Source of the DNA: Oscillospiraceae bacterium
GTDB lineage: Bacteria > Bacillota > Clostridia > Oscillospirales > Ruminococcaceae
DNA: 64,000 nt
Reading direction: 5' to 3'
NCBI GenBank assembly: GCA_017518255.1
Contig: JAFWVK010000036.1
Coordinates: 1-64,000 of the forward strand
In this document: piece by piece, positions 40,396 to 47,476 of the stretch
Numbering within the stretch: position 1 is the first letter of the stretch
How the letters are laid out: each line of letters starts with the position of its first letter
Notes under the pieces: generated by a model
What the model saw: the letters and a program-made list of their open reading frames with translations, nothing else
Told to the model about the DNA's origin: nothing
The model's database searches: none
Translations under genes and position numbers: made by a program

Positions 40396-41208
40396 TTACA
40401 GTCCGATGAACGCCTTTGCGTTCTCTGAAAACATCATTTTGTACTCCTCATAGCTGAAACCGAGCGAAAGCAGCAGCTCTGCCTCTTTTTTCGGATCCCA
40501 CATCGGAAAATCCGTACCGAAAACACAGTTTTCGACACCGTAATGCCGGATCAGGCGCACGGCGCGCTCAGGCGACATCAGGCAGACCGCGCTGCTGGTA
40601 TCAAAGCGGATATTCTCGCCGCCTTTCAGCACAGCCTCTGCCTCGTCCCATGCGCCGAAGCCGCCCAGATGGGAGGCAAGCACTTTCAGCTTCGGAAAAT
40701 CGCGCATCACCTTTGCCAGCATGGTCGGGTGCGAGTAATCGTGGCGGTAGTCGCCCATATGCACCAGAACCGGCAGCCTGCCCTCAATTGCCTCATAGAT
40801 TCGGTAGGATGCGGGGCTGTCCAGCGGTGTCCGCTGAAAATCAGAGTGCAGCTTGATGCCCTTCATGCCCATTGCAATGATGCGGTCAACCTCTCCGGCG
40901 ATATCCTCATAATCGCCGTGCATCGCGGCAAAACCGAACATTTCCGGATGCTTTTCGCATTCACCGGCGATAAAATCGTTGATGGAAACAACCTGCTTCG
41001 GGGTTGTCGCAACCGAGCAGACCAGCATTTTTTTTGTTCCGATCTGCGCCTCCGCTTCCAGCAGACGCTCCGATTCCCCGATGGCGTAATGCATCGTGAT
41101 ATCATAGAACTTTCCGATGGAAAGCGTCGCTTTTTCGCTGATTTTATGCGGGAAGATATGCGAGTGCATATCAATGATCTCAAAATCCTGCGGGGTAAAT
41201 TTTTCCAT
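40396..41208 (-). CDS. Amidohydrolase family (TIM-barrel) metal hydrolase
   Basis: 270-aa amidohydrolase-2 type enzyme, related to the ACMSD/decarboxylase group. Metal-binding HSH is at about residues 15-17 (IIDMHSHIF), further ligands in LPVLVHMGD and LASHLGGFGAWDE, and the catalytic Asp in VFGTDFPMWDPKK. These use a divalent metal to hydrolyse or decarboxylate small substrates, which cannot be named here. GAGGA lies upstream of the ATG. Adjacent to the MBOAT-like gene upstream. Confidence 0.9.
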   Translation of the reverse strand: MEKFTPQDFEIIDMHSHIFPHKISEKATLSIGKFYDITMHYAIGESERLLEAEAQIGTKKMLVCSVATTPKQVVSINDFIAGECEKHPEMFGFAAMHGDYEDIAGEVDRIIAMGMKGIKLHSDFQRTPLDSPASYRIYEAIEGRLPVLVHMGDYRHDYSHPTMLAKVMRDFPKLKVLASHLGGFGAWDEAEAVLKGGENIRFDTSSAVCLMSPERAVRLIRHYGVENCVFGTDFPMWDPKKEAELLLSLGFSYEEYKMMFSENAKAFIGL

Positions 41209-41228
41209 GTCCGGTAAATCCTCTTCTC

Positions 41229-42569
41229 TTATCCGCGCAGATAAAAGCTCATCAGCTCCGCCATGCTCAGTGCGAGCATGAGAAATTCCGGTATCACTTT
41301 CAGGATACGGGCTGCGGCTCTGCGCCGTTTATTTTGATCGTTGTATTTTTTCAGTGCATTCCGCACCGGAAACAGTGCCGCCGTACAGAGCAGCACGGAA
41401 AACCAGTAATTCTTGAACAGATAGACTGTCCGGCTGCCCGGTGCAAGACCGTTTTTGCCGAAGAGTCCGCTGTAATGTGTGAACATCTCCTGCGGAGAGC
41501 CGCTGCACAGCATTCCCAGTGCAAAGAGCGTAACGACCGCGACCAGAACGCGCCTTGCCGCAACTGGAATCTGTGCAATCCATTTCGGGTTCAGCTGACG
41601 CTCGGCAGTGAGAACCAATGCGCAGAACATGCCCCATAAAATGCCGCAGACCCCGTTGCCGAACAGAAATCCGAGCGTGCAGAAAACAAGGAGCAGCTTT
41701 GTCAGATATCCGCTTTGCTTTTCGCTCCGTTCCGGAAAGAGGCAGCGCTTTATCCAGTCGGAGAACGGTTTCATAAACCTTGTCCAGAAGCCGTAATGCG
41801 TACCCGCGAGCACAGGGGAATCAAAGCTGTCCGGATAGATCAGACCGGTCATTTGTGCAATGCCCTGTCCGATCTGCGCGGCGCCTTTCAGCCCGAAATA
41901 CACGGCGAGATAAAATGAAATCAGGACGAGCCATTCATCCAGAACGGTTTTTTCCGGAACCAGCTCATTCAGCGCACGGCAGAGCGACCGCATCGGGAGC
42001 GAAAGACAGCTGACCTGAAACAGTCCCCGGATATACAGCGATGCGCCGTTCCCGATGTTTTCTGCCGAGAGATTCCGGTTTTCCCGCATGGCAGCAGAAG
42101 ACTCGGTCTGCATCGGCGGTCCCGCAAACAGACGGGGCATTTCGGCGGAATCACAGAAAAACGGAAACAGTCCCGGAGCGGGGATGCGCCTGTGTGCGCG
42201 GTCGCAGATTGCCTCCGTATGCTGCATTGCACAGATCAGAAGCGGAATCAGCAGAACACTGTCTGAGAGCAGCAGCTTTCCAAGCAGCAGCCAGATACCC
42301 TGAACCGCGATTCCGGCATACATCCGGTACCGGGCGTTCCGGTCCTGCGCGGGCGTGCCGGACTGTACCGGCTGAAGCCGCAGGAAAAGCCATGCACTGA
42401 TCATCATGCACATCATCAGAATCAGCGCCGGAAATCCGCCGGAGAGCCAGACACAGCACAGTCCGCCGAGCGCAAAAACCGCAGGCTTTTTCTGCTGCGG
42501 AACCGGCAGCGTCAGAAGGGTCGCTGCCGGAAAAACATATAAAACCATAGTCAAAGAGGGCGGAATCAT
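41229..42569 (-). CDS. MBOAT-like membrane protein lacking the catalytic His
   Basis: 446 aa with about ten membrane helices. The order of landmarks follows AlgI/DltB-type acyltransferases: LFAGPPMQ (compare FPQLVAGP), then IGQGIAQMTGLIYPDSFDSP (compare the SDxAIGLxxxFGFxFPxNFxxP segment), FWTRFMKPFSDWIKRCLF (compare FWRRWHISLSxWxRDYLY), and GNGVCGILWG where enzymes have GLWHGxxxxFxxWG. Both the WH of the first and the invariant His of the second are absent, so acyltransferase activity is doubtful. ATG 42569 overlaps the TOPRIM gene stop by 4 nt and follows GAGGGGGTG. Confidence 0.6.
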   Translation of the reverse strand: MIPPSLTMVLYVFPAATLLTLPVPQQKKPAVFALGGLCCVWLSGGFPALILMMCMMISAWLFLRLQPVQSGTPAQDRNARYRMYAGIAVQGIWLLLGKLLLSDSVLLIPLLICAMQHTEAICDRAHRRIPAPGLFPFFCDSAEMPRLFAGPPMQTESSAAMRENRNLSAENIGNGASLYIRGLFQVSCLSLPMRSLCRALNELVPEKTVLDEWLVLISFYLAVYFGLKGAAQIGQGIAQMTGLIYPDSFDSPVLAGTHYGFWTRFMKPFSDWIKRCLFPERSEKQSGYLTKLLLVFCTLGFLFGNGVCGILWGMFCALVLTAERQLNPKWIAQIPVAARRVLVAVVTLFALGMLCSGSPQEMFTHYSGLFGKNGLAPGSRTVYLFKNYWFSVLLCTAALFPVRNALKKYNDQNKRRRAAARILKVIPEFLMLALSMAELMSFYLRG

Positions 42570-43186
42570 GTCTGCACCCCCTCTTCCGGCTCCGGCAGAT
42601 AACGCCGGAGAAAACCGGCGAATTCCGCGGCACAGGTCATCGTACAGAGAACCTCGCACAGTCCTTTTGCCGAAAGATGCAGCGGCAGATTCAATGCGCG
42701 GAGCAGCGCCTGCCTTTTTCCGGCTGCGTCCGGTGCTCCGGAAAGCCCGAAGCGGTAAAGCAGCGCGGGGGTAATGTCATCCGGACGCTCCGGCGGTGTC
42801 TCGTCAAAGACGCCTGACCGCTCCAGCGCCTGCATCAGCATGGCATCGTCAATTCCCTCGACACCGAGCAGTCCTTCTGCCGAGGCAGTGCGTTTGCGGT
42901 GCTCCTTCCCGTGGATGCCGGGTACATAGACATGGTATACTTTTCCGCGCTGAATTGCGCCTTTGAGAAATCCGCGAATCTGAAAGCCGGCTGCATCGGC
43001 ATCGGTCAGAATCACAATGCCGGTTGTCTCCGCATAATGCCGGATCAGCACAAGCTGTTCACGGTTTTTGTAGATCTGAAAGCCGCCGGTTACCAGAATC
43101 ACGGCATCTATGATATTTTCCAGCCGGATTTTATCATACTTTCCCTCGACGACAATTGCCGGTGCGATTTTCCGCCGCGCGGTCAT
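42566..43186 (-). CDS. TOPRIM protein, RNase M5-like with DUF4093
   Basis: 206 aa. TOPRIM motifs: Glu in IVVEGKYDK and DxD in ILTDADAAG, followed by KVYHVYVPGIHGKE. The C-terminal half matches the DUF4093 extension found in clostridial RNase M5 relatives (GVEGIDDAMLMQALERSG). RNase M5 matures 5S rRNA; whether this protein does so is not certain. It overlaps holA by 4 nt. A 5S gene is present at the left end of the window but far away. Confidence 0.78.
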   Translation of the reverse strand: MTARRKIAPAIVVEGKYDKIRLENIIDAVILVTGGFQIYKNREQLVLIRHYAETTGIVILTDADAAGFQIRGFLKGAIQRGKVYHVYVPGIHGKEHRKRTASAEGLLGVEGIDDAMLMQALERSGVFDETPPERPDDITPALLYRFGLSGAPDAAGKRQALLRALNLPLHLSAKGLCEVLCTMTCAAEFAGFLRRYLPEPEEGVQT

Positions 43187-44265
43187 GCCGTAGCCTCCGA
43201 GCCGTCCCGCCGGATGCGCAGCATCCGGACGATTGCCTGTTCCAGCAGCAGCCGCGGCGCGGTGCGTGTCGATTTGCAGTTTTTATCGGTTTCGCGCAGA
43301 ATCCGGATGCAGGTGCGGAGCTGCGGCAGCGACATAGAGCCGCAGTCGCGCATGGCATTGCGCACGGCAAATTCACGGTTCTTCGGATAACCGAAGTCTG
43401 CGGCAATTTCCTGCTGCTGTTTTGCTGTGCCCTGTCCGAGTTTTGCGCGGTAAAGATCGGTAAAGGTTCCGCTGAGAATTGTCAGCAGCCCCAGAATGGT
43501 TTTGGTATCCTCGGATTTTGCAGTCAGCTGTTCAAGCAGCCGGAAAGCGGCGGTTCCGTTTCCGCCGGTCACAGCGCGCGCCAGCCGGAAGGCATCCGCA
43601 TCGGGCAGAGCTGCCGTCAGGGCATCAAGCATCTCTGTTGTGATCGGTTCTCCGTCCGCACAGGCGAGCAGTTTGTCCAGCTCCGTGTGAATCAGTGTGC
43701 TGTCACAGAGGCAGCGGGCGGCAAGTGCTTCTGCGTTTTCCCGGCTGATATCCGAGCCGTGGCGCTTTGCGCGCTCCATAATCTGTTTGCCGAGCGTGAT
43801 GACGTTTTTCTTTTCGCAGATGCAGAATACGCCGTTTTTTTCAAAAAACGAGGTGATTTTCTTGAATTTGGGGAGAACCGAGGGTTCGTTCCGACGGATT
43901 TCATACACCGGAACCGCACTCATCACAATCAGCACAACCGTCCGCGGGGCAAGCTCCCCGAAGATTGTGAGCATCCGCTCTATCTCCGCCGCCGGAACCG
44001 AATCCGGGTCAAGGTCGCGAATCAGTATAAGATTATAAGGCTGAAACATCGGACAGAAGCTGCACGCATCGGCAAGCCTGTCCAGATCGGGTGCCTGTCC
44101 GTCAAATACCGTGTCGGAGAGCGCATCGCCGTCTGTCAGCTTTTTCCGGATCTTTTTTTCGGTCTGTGCAACCGCAAGCGTATCCTCTCCGCAGAGAAAA
44201 CACAGCTGCGGCGGGTTCTCGCCCCCGATTTCCCGCAGCAAATCTGCTGCCGCCAGCTTCGGCAT
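43183..44265 (-). CDS. holA: DNA polymerase III subunit delta
   Basis: 360-aa clamp-loader delta subunit. The N-terminal domain opens with CFLCGEDTLAVAQTEKKIRK (family FLxGE motif), followed by VLPKFKKITSFFEKN in the second domain and a C-terminal collar domain (GLLTILSGTFTDLYRAKLGQ). ATG 44265 has AAAGGAGG upstream; the longer frame to 44424 crosses a repeat element. rpsT, often adjacent in Firmicutes, is not present. Confidence 0.92.
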   Translation of the reverse strand: MPKLAAADLLREIGGENPPQLCFLCGEDTLAVAQTEKKIRKKLTDGDALSDTVFDGQAPDLDRLADACSFCPMFQPYNLILIRDLDPDSVPAAEIERMLTIFGELAPRTVVLIVMSAVPVYEIRRNEPSVLPKFKKITSFFEKNGVFCICEKKNVITLGKQIMERAKRHGSDISRENAEALAARCLCDSTLIHTELDKLLACADGEPITTEMLDALTAALPDADAFRLARAVTGGNGTAAFRLLEQLTAKSEDTKTILGLLTILSGTFTDLYRAKLGQGTAKQQQEIAADFGYPKNREFAVRNAMRDCGSMSLPQLRTCIRILRETDKNCKSTRTAPRLLLEQAIVRMLRIRRDGSEATA

Positions 44266-44310
44266 TCCGCGCACCTCCTTTGTTATGATAGAATGTATCT
44301 CCGATGAATT

Positions 44311-44380
44311 TGTAATGGGGGCTCCGCCCCCAAGCCCTCGCCGGGGACATTGTCCCCGGACCCCGATATATTGTATATCG
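44311..44380 (+). repeat. REP-like three-hairpin element, left copy
   Basis: Three adjacent hairpins: GGGGGCTCCGCCCCC (44317-44331), CCGGGGACATTGTCCCCGG (44341-44359) and CGATATATTGTATATCG (44364-44380). The right copy at 44856-44919 has the same order in inverted orientation. Confidence 0.75.
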
Positions 44381-44420
44381 GCAGCAAGGGTCAGAACTGA
44401 TTCCCCCGCATCAGTTATTG

Positions 44421-44819
44421 TCAAAGACGTTTCAGTTCCCGGATAAATGCCGGAAAAACAGTCTGATCTGTCATGAAATGATATCTCAGGAACTGTTCGC
44501 CCGCATATCGGTTTAATTCGCCGGAAACCTTGATATGACCTGTGCTGTCACATTCAAACCGAATTTCATTCCCGAAGCCGATTTCGACAAAGGAAATTTC
44601 CTTTCGCCGGAATGCAGTCAGGTCTTCCAGTGCTTGAATGAACTTCTGCAATTCCTTATAGTCATATTCGCAGCCTTCCGCCAGACCGGCGAATTCCCCG
44701 GATTTTACGCGAATGGAAAATGCGCAGTTATAGGGATTCCCGTTTCTTTCCTCTTCAACAAAGTGCTGAAAATCCGTTATTTCGATAAAATTGTCACAAT
44801 ATGCTAGTCTTGCTTTCAT
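44421..44819 (-). CDS. Possible WapI-type immunity protein
   Basis: 132 aa. Pattern DNFIEITDFQHFVEEE, then AFSIRVKSGEFAGLAEGCEY, EISFVEIGFGNEIRFECDST, and the ending FMTDQTVFPAFIRELKRL resemble the WapI-like family of contact-toxin immunity proteins; I cannot confirm this without a search. No toxin gene is adjacent, so it would be an orphan immunity gene. The start at 44819 has GAGGGTG upstream; two further upstream ATGs are in frame. The gene is bracketed by two inverted REP-like elements, which suggests it moved as a unit or sits in a hot spot. Confidence 0.45.
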   Translation of the reverse strand: MKARLAYCDNFIEITDFQHFVEEERNGNPYNCAFSIRVKSGEFAGLAEGCEYDYKELQKFIQALEDLTAFRRKEISFVEIGFGNEIRFECDSTGHIKVSGELNRYAGEQFLRYHFMTDQTVFPAFIRELKRL

Positions 44820-44855
44820 AGATGACATCACCCTCATGTGCAGCAAAGCGGGCTC

Positions 44856-44919
44856 CCAAAGGGACACTGTCCCTTTGGCGGGTTTGGGCGGAGCCCATTT
44901 CCGATCATCGCAAAGCGAT
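44856..44919 (-). repeat. REP-like three-hairpin element, right copy
   Basis: Hairpins CCAAAGGGACACTGTCCCTTTGG minus its outer pair (44856-44878), GGGCGGAGCCC (44886-44896) and ATCGCAAAGCGAT (44907-44919). In reverse complement it reads AATGGGCTCCGCCCAAACCC, matching the left copy's AATGGGGGCTCCGCCCCCAA. It lies 8 nt past the cysS stop and may also end cysS transcripts. Confidence 0.75.
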
Positions 44920-44926
44920 CCTGCTT

Positions 44927-46339
44927 TTATTTTTTTGTTATCTCGGTACCGGCGCGGGTCTCGCGAATTTCCCAGCCGAGCGCGGCGATCTGGTCACGCA
45001 GGGCATCCGCCTTTGCAAAATCCTTTGCCTTGCGGGCTTCCTTGCGCTGTTCGACCAGCTCCAGAATCTCCGCCGGAATCTCCTGCTCTGCACTCTGTTC
45101 GGAATCGGCAGCCTTTGCCGCTTCGAGCAGATTCAGGGAGAGTTCTTTGTCCATTTCTGCGATTGCGGCGCATTTGGTCGCAGCGGAGGCATCCGCCTTA
45201 AAGACATCGTAGAGCGCGGTAATTGCCAGCGCGGTATTGAGGTCGTTGTCCATTGCCTCGCGGAACGGTGCAAGCAGTGCATCTTTCTGTGCGGCATCCG
45301 GCGCGCTCTGATCTGCGAGCAGCGGGCGGATTTTCGCAATCATCTTTTTATAGGCGCTCTGTGCATTGTCGAGGTTTTCCCATGTAAATACGAGCGATTT
45401 GCGGTAATGGGATTGCAGGCAGAAGAAACGGTATGCCATCGGGTCATAGCCCTTTTCCTCAAGGAGGGAGACCGTGAGAAATTCGCCCTTTGATTTGCTC
45501 ATTTTGCCGCTGCTGGTATTCAGGTGCAGCACATGGAACCAGTGCGGGCACCACGCATGACCGAGCAGTGCTTCGCTCTGTGCAATTTCATTTGTGTGAT
45601 GCGGGAAGACATTGTCGATGCCGCCGCAGTGCAGGTCGAGGTATTCGCCCGCGTATTTCATGCTGATGCAGGAGCACTCGATATGCCAGCCCGGATAGCC
45701 CAGTCCCCACGGGCTTTCCCATTTCAGCTCCTGATCGTCAAATTTTGATTTTGTAAACCAGAGGACAAAGTCAGCTTTGTTGCGCTTATTGCTGTCGCCC
45801 TCGACGCCCTCGCGCACGCCGACTTCAAGATCTTCCTCTTTGAAGTCATGGAAACGGTAATACTGATCGAGCTTTGAGGTATCAAAGTAGACATTGCCGC
45901 CTGCTTCATAGGCATAGCCCTTTTCGAGCAGCTTGGAGACAGCCTGAATAAAATCGTCGATGCAGCCGGTTGCGGGCTGGACGATCTCCGGTGTTTTGAT
46001 GTTCAGCTTGGCGCAGTCTGCAAAAAACGCATCCGTATAGAACTTTGCGATTTCCATGACGGTTTTGTGCTCTCGCTTTGCGCCTTTGAGCATTTTGTCA
46101 TCGCCGGTATCGCCGTCCGAGGTGAGATGTCCGACGTCGGTGATGTTCATGATGCGCAGGACATCGTAGCCCGATGCGGAGAGATGTTTTTCCAGCACAT
46201 CCTCCATGATATAGGTGCGCAGGTTGCCGATATGTGCAAAGTGATAGACGGTCGGACCGCAGGTATACATTTTGACCTTGCCCAGTTCGGCGGTTCGGAA
46301 TGTCTCCTTTGTTCTGGAGAGGGAATTATACAGCAGCAT
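44927..46339 (-). CDS. cysS: Cysteinyl-tRNA synthetase
   Basis: 470-aa class I synthetase. HIGN signature (36-39), zinc Cys27 in YTCGPTVY, the Zn/active-site segment WHIECSCISMKYAGEYLDLH and HCGGIDNVFPHHTNE, and KMSKS (279-283). The C-terminal anticodon-binding region is complete. ATG 46339 has AAAGGAG 9 nt upstream. It has its own promoter. Confidence 0.97.
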   Translation of the reverse strand: MLLYNSLSRTKETFRTAELGKVKMYTCGPTVYHFAHIGNLRTYIMEDVLEKHLSASGYDVLRIMNITDVGHLTSDGDTGDDKMLKGAKREHKTVMEIAKFYTDAFFADCAKLNIKTPEIVQPATGCIDDFIQAVSKLLEKGYAYEAGGNVYFDTSKLDQYYRFHDFKEEDLEVGVREGVEGDSNKRNKADFVLWFTKSKFDDQELKWESPWGLGYPGWHIECSCISMKYAGEYLDLHCGGIDNVFPHHTNEIAQSEALLGHAWCPHWFHVLHLNTSSGKMSKSKGEFLTVSLLEEKGYDPMAYRFFCLQSHYRKSLVFTWENLDNAQSAYKKMIAKIRPLLADQSAPDAAQKDALLAPFREAMDNDLNTALAITALYDVFKADASAATKCAAIAEMDKELSLNLLEAAKAADSEQSAEQEIPAEILELVEQRKEARKAKDFAKADALRDQIAALGWEIRETRAGTEITKK

Positions 46340-46388
46340 AGAACGTTGCTCCTTTCAGCAGAATGAGCGTACATATTTTTGCTATCAT

Positions 46389-46417
46389 ATTATAGCACAA
46401 CAAACCGGTTTCGTCAA
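46389..46417 (-). promoter_or_regulatory. cysS promoter
   Basis: Minus strand: -35 TTGACG (46417-46412), 17-bp spacer, -10 TATAAT (46394-46389). The leader is short (about 40 nt), leaving no room for a T-box downstream of this promoter. Confidence 0.85.
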
Positions 46418-46732
46418 GTCGCCGCTTCCTGTTCTTTGATGGCACGCACAAAACGCAGCAACAAGAATTCTAATCATGATGCCGGCTCTGTCATCCGTAA
46501 AAATGTCTGAAAGACAATATATAAATAGTATCTCCGGTGTGCGGAAATTCGCAGATGAAAAGGAATTTTTGTCCATGCTGCATTTTCTGCGAAAACTGCA
46601 TATACTACTGCTAAGCAGCAATTCCGCGCCCTGCACTGAAACGGGAGTGGCAGCGTATGCAGTTCATGCACACCGCCCACAGAACAGCTTCCGATTCATG
46701 GGCTGTGTGCATTGCCGCTTGACGAATAAAAG
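46418..46732. other. Intergenic region, no convincing gene
   Basis: About 315 bp. Frames are open on both strands but have no ribosome binding sites at suitable places and non-protein-like composition. It is followed by a long hairpin at 46733-46767. Confidence 0.5.
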
Positions 46733-46775
46733 CGCACTGCAGAGGAATTCCTTTGCAGTGCGCTTTCGGTTGTTT
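46733..46775. terminator. Long near-perfect hairpin
   Basis: AAAAGCGCACTGCAGAGG and CCTTTGCAGTGCGCTTTC pair around AATT with one mismatch. On the plus strand it is followed by GGTTGTTTTT and on the minus by TTTTATT, so it could end transcripts either way. Confidence 0.5.
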
Positions 46776-46784
46776 TTGGGGACA

Positions 46785-46824
46785 CAAAAAAGCAGCATTG
46801 CCTGCACGGGTTGGCAATGCTGCT
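46785..46824 (-). terminator. Terminator of the candidate ncRNA
   Basis: Minus strand: AGCAGCATTGCC pairs with GGCAATGCTGCT, followed directly by TTTTTT. There is no T-run on the plus strand, so its direction is clear. Confidence 0.88.
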
Positions 46825-47109
46825 CTTGATGTCAAATTTGTTTCGCTCCGGTCTATACCACGCCGGAACGCCGCCGCAGCTTCCGGCTGCGGACACTACC
46901 GTTTTATTCTGCGTTATGCAATATGTTCATTCTGCATCGGAACCACATCCTAATGCAATCTATCGTAATTCCCTCAATCGCGGTCTATGTACCGCTGCTG
47001 TACTTCTGCATCGGAAGCACACCCTTTCTCCTGTGAATAACGGGAACATTCTTTATGCGCCCATTGGAAACGCCTCCTGTCTGATCTGAGCTGTATGCTC
47101 CTTTGTTGT
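46785..47109 (-). ncRNA. Candidate structured non-coding RNA, family not recognised
   Basis: A complete minus-strand unit: consensus promoter (47144-47116), expected start near 47109, and an intrinsic terminator about 320 nt later. The only reading frames inside are very short (for example 23 codons opening MFPLFTGERVCF). The segment holds hairpins such as CCGCAGC/GCTGCGG and two copies of TTCCGATGCAGAA about 78 nt apart. I compared it by eye with 6S, tmRNA, RNase P, SRP RNA and T-box patterns and saw none of their conserved cores. Confidence 0.6.
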
Positions 47110-47115
47110 GATTCA

Positions 47116-47144
47116 ATTATAACACAGTCTGGTTTATTTGTCAA
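47116..47144 (-). promoter_or_regulatory. Promoter of the candidate ncRNA
   Basis: Minus strand: perfect -35 TTGACA (47144-47139), 17-bp spacer, perfect -10 TATAAT (47121-47116). This is one of the strongest consensus promoters in the window. Confidence 0.9.
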
Positions 47145-47330
47145 TAGGTTTTGTGAAATTTATATAAATATTTATATATTAACAAAAAGAATCGGCGAAA
47201 AGAACCGCGCTTTCATGAAAAAAAGCCGCGAAATACGCCGAAAAAGGAAAAACTACGTGTGAAAAATAGCCAAACGAAAAGGCTCATAATCAGCCGCTTT
47301 GTAGAATCTTAACAATTTGCGCAAAAGGGC

Positions 47331-47359
47331 TTGCATTTTCGGTAAATCAATGTTATAAT
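47331..47359 (+). promoter_or_regulatory. Promoter of the 47477 dockerin gene
   Basis: -35 TTGCAT (47331-47336), 17-bp spacer, -10 TATAAT (47354-47359). The roughly 110-nt leader contains GTGCC/GGCAC and GCCGG/CCGGC pairing potential. The 47150-47330 stretch upstream is AT-rich with no gene. Confidence 0.85.
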
Positions 47360-47476
47360 TGCAATATGTATATGTGTCGCTTTCTACATCTGCACATATG
47401 TGCCGGCAGGCCCTTCCCGGCAGCCGGCAAACCGAGCAGGCACATCACATAATCCACTATATAAGGAGAGGTTTGA

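Noticed and set aside
46476..46829. 117-aa plus-strand frame in the cysS-dockerin gap
   Set aside because: No ribosome binding site, crosses two long hairpins and the composition is not protein-like.
46418..47109. T-box leader for cysS
   Set aside because: No GGGTGG(T/N)ACCGCG element or specifier loop was seen, the transcript terminates at 46785, and cysS has its own promoter at 46389-46417.
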